A DNA stretch of 64,000 bases from Catenovulum sediminis (GTDB lineage Bacteria > Pseudomonadota > Gammaproteobacteria > Enterobacterales > Alteromonadaceae). This document shows, piece by piece, positions 62,873 through 64,000 of this stretch; positions within the stretch are counted from its first letter, which is position 1, and each line of letters begins with the position of its first letter. The position numbers and the translations under genes are program-made. The DNA lies in NCBI RefSeq assembly GCF_040270295.1, contig NZ_JBELOE010000280.1. One strand, given 5' to 3'. The notes beneath the pieces were generated by a model, which saw nothing but the letters and a program-made list of their open reading frames with translations, did not search any database and was not told where the DNA came from.

Positions 62873-64000
62873 TTAAACACCCGCCTTAGTAAAAGTTTGG
62901 TTTACTATTGCTTGAGCTTCAGCAATAATTTTTTCTAGGTGGGCCTGACCTAAAAAGCTTTCACTATATATCTTGTATATCTCTTCAGTCCCTGACGGTC
63001 TAGCTGCAAACCATCCATTTTCAGTGACCACTTTTAAACCGCCGATTGCAGCCTGGTTGCCCGGCGCATGTGTCAGTTTAGATATAATTTTTTCGCCTGC
63101 CAACTCTGTCGCTTCTACATCGTCAGCAGACAAGTTCTTTAAAACCTGTTTTTGTGCACTCGACGCTGGCGCATCAATACGGCTATAAATGGGCTCACCA
63201 AATTGAGAAATCAAGGCTTGATAATGTTCAGCTGGATCTTTTCCTGTGACCGCTGTAATTTCTGCGGCAAGTAAAGCCAATATGATGCCGTCTTTGTCGG
63301 TTGACCAAACTGTACCATCTTTTCTTAAAAATGAAGCACCCGCACTTTCTTCGCCGCCAAACCCATAACTGCCAGAATACAAACCATCAACAAACCATTT
63401 AAAACCGACAGGTACTTCAGATAAATTTTTACCGAGCGCTTTTGCGACTCTATCTATCATGCTTGATGAAACTAAAGTTTTACCGATAGCCAAAGAATCT
63501 GCCCACTCTTTTCTGTGAGTATACAAATATTGAATCGCGACAGCTAAATAATGGTTTGGATTCATTAAACCAGCTGAACGTGTCACTATACCATGTCGAT
63601 CGTAGTCAGGATCGTTACCCACAGCAATATCAAACTTGTCTTTGAGCTTAATAAGACCGGCCATTGCATAAGGTGAAGAACAATCCATACGGATTTTGCC
63701 GTCTTTATCCAATGTCATGAAAGAAAAAGTTGGATCGACTGCATCATTAACCACTTCGATGTCTATGCCATATGTTTTTGCAATCACGTCCCAATAAGCA
63801 ATACCAGAGCCGCCCAGTGGATCAACCCCAATTTTCAAACCTGAATCGGCAATAGCTTGCATGTCGATCACATTTTTTAAATCATCGACATAAGGTTGAA
63901 TGAAATCATATTCTTCAACCAAATCAGATTTCATTGCTAATTCAAAAGGTGTCTTTTTGACATCTTTTAAACCCGCTAAAATTATCTCGTTTGCACGCGC
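62873..64000 (-). CDS. pgm: Alpha-D-glucose phosphate-specific phosphoglucomutase (partial)
   Basis: The C-terminal 375 residues of a phosphoglucomutase of the E. coli Pgm type (about 546 residues); the N-terminal part with the phosphoserine lies beyond 64000. The metal-binding loop GNDPDYDRHG and the sugar-binding GGEESAGAS and phosphate-binding ARPSGTEEIYKIY segments are present. The frame is open to the edge, so the ATG at 63934 is internal. It interconverts glucose 1- and 6-phosphate, using the GlgP product. Confidence 0.95.
   Translation of the reverse strand, partial: ARANEIILAGLKDVKKTPFELAMKSDLVEEYDFIQPYVDDLKNVIDMQAIADSGLKIGVDPLGGSGIAYWDVIAKTYGIDIEVVNDAVDPTFSFMTLDKDGKIRMDCSSPYAMAGLIKLKDKFDIAVGNDPDYDRHGIVTRSAGLMNPNHYLAVAIQYLYTHRKEWADSLAIGKTLVSSSMIDRVAKALGKNLSEVPVGFKWFVDGLYSGSYGFGGEESAGASFLRKDGTVWSTDKDGIILALLAAEITAVTGKDPAEHYQALISQFGEPIYSRIDAPASSAQKQVLKNLSADDVEATELAGEKIISKLTHAPGNQAAIGGLKVVTENGWFAARPSGTEEIYKIYSESFLGQAHLEKIIAEAQAIVNQTFTKAGV

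Noticed and set aside
1..64000. tRNA, rRNA, CRISPR array, prophage or toxin-antitoxin module
   Set aside because: No cloverleaf-like spacer, repeat-spacer pattern or phage/toxin gene was found when reading the gene-free stretches and coding frames.

Overview
The window looks like chromosomal DNA of a low-GC marine gammaproteobacterium of the Alteromonadales (Alteromonadaceae-like, possibly near Catenovulum). This rests on gene content and order: iscRSUA-hscBA-fdx beside ndk, rlmN-pilW-rodZ-ispG-hisS-yfgM-bamB, serB divergent from ytjB, bepA-yfgD-wrbA, and many c-di-GMP and glucan genes. The genus is a guess. No tRNA, rRNA, CRISPR array, prophage or defence island was seen. The only mobile DNA is one IS3-family element cut by the left edge.

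Layout. 1-583: 5' end of an IS3 element with orfA, the frameshift site and part of orfB. 0.7-10.6 kb: M61 and M23 peptidases, a pterin synthase-like protein, class II DAHP synthase, a low-Mr phosphatase, nagZ, fadE and a PsrA-like TetR regulator. 10.6-17.3 kb: an orphan intrinsic terminator, a GGDEF-EAL protein, csdA-csdE, a fructosamine kinase-like gene, a CPXCG protein and radA. 17.4-22.4 kb: a large tandem PilZ protein, serB/ytjB and trmO. 22.4-29.7 kb: the bamB to rlmN operon and ndk. 29.8-35.1 kb: the complete ISC iron-sulfur operon with a well-defined double IscR-type promoter. 35.2-40.1 kb: a diguanylate cyclase and a divergent pair of GH13 enzymes sharing a regulatory region with two LacI-type operators. 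40.1-46.8 kb: trmN6, 5-oxoprolinase, a hydrolase, a Slp lipoprotein and an M50 peptidase. 46.8-51.6 kb: a hybrid histidine kinase and a REC-PAS-GGDEF-EAL protein. 51.9-59.5 kb: tsaB, a DinG-family helicase, tusA, bepA-yfgD-wrbA, a DUF2069 protein and a pseudouridine synthase. 59.5-64 kb: a cyclic-nucleotide-binding protein, glgP and pgm (cut by the right edge).

How the genes work together. Most of the window is housekeeping: envelope assembly (BamB, BepA, RodZ, PilW, YfgM), Fe-S assembly (ISC and CSD systems) feeding Fe-S enzymes also encoded here (IspG, RlmN, the helicase), and tRNA/rRNA modification (TrmO, TrmN6, RlmN, TsaB, TusA). Starch or glycogen use is served by a surface amylase, a cytoplasmic alpha-glucosidase, GlgP and Pgm. 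Cyclic-di-GMP signalling is dense: three GGDEF and/or EAL proteins, one PilZ protein and a hybrid kinase next to a receiver-linked EAL protein.

I found no clearly new defence or biosynthetic system. The best leads are a terminator-like hairpin whose 3' arm carries the ribosome-binding site of the DinG-family helicase, a possible small RNA ending at an orphan terminator near 10.79 kb, a kinase-M50 protease-lipoprotein-hydrolase operon, and two operators exactly 100 bp apart between the GH13 genes.
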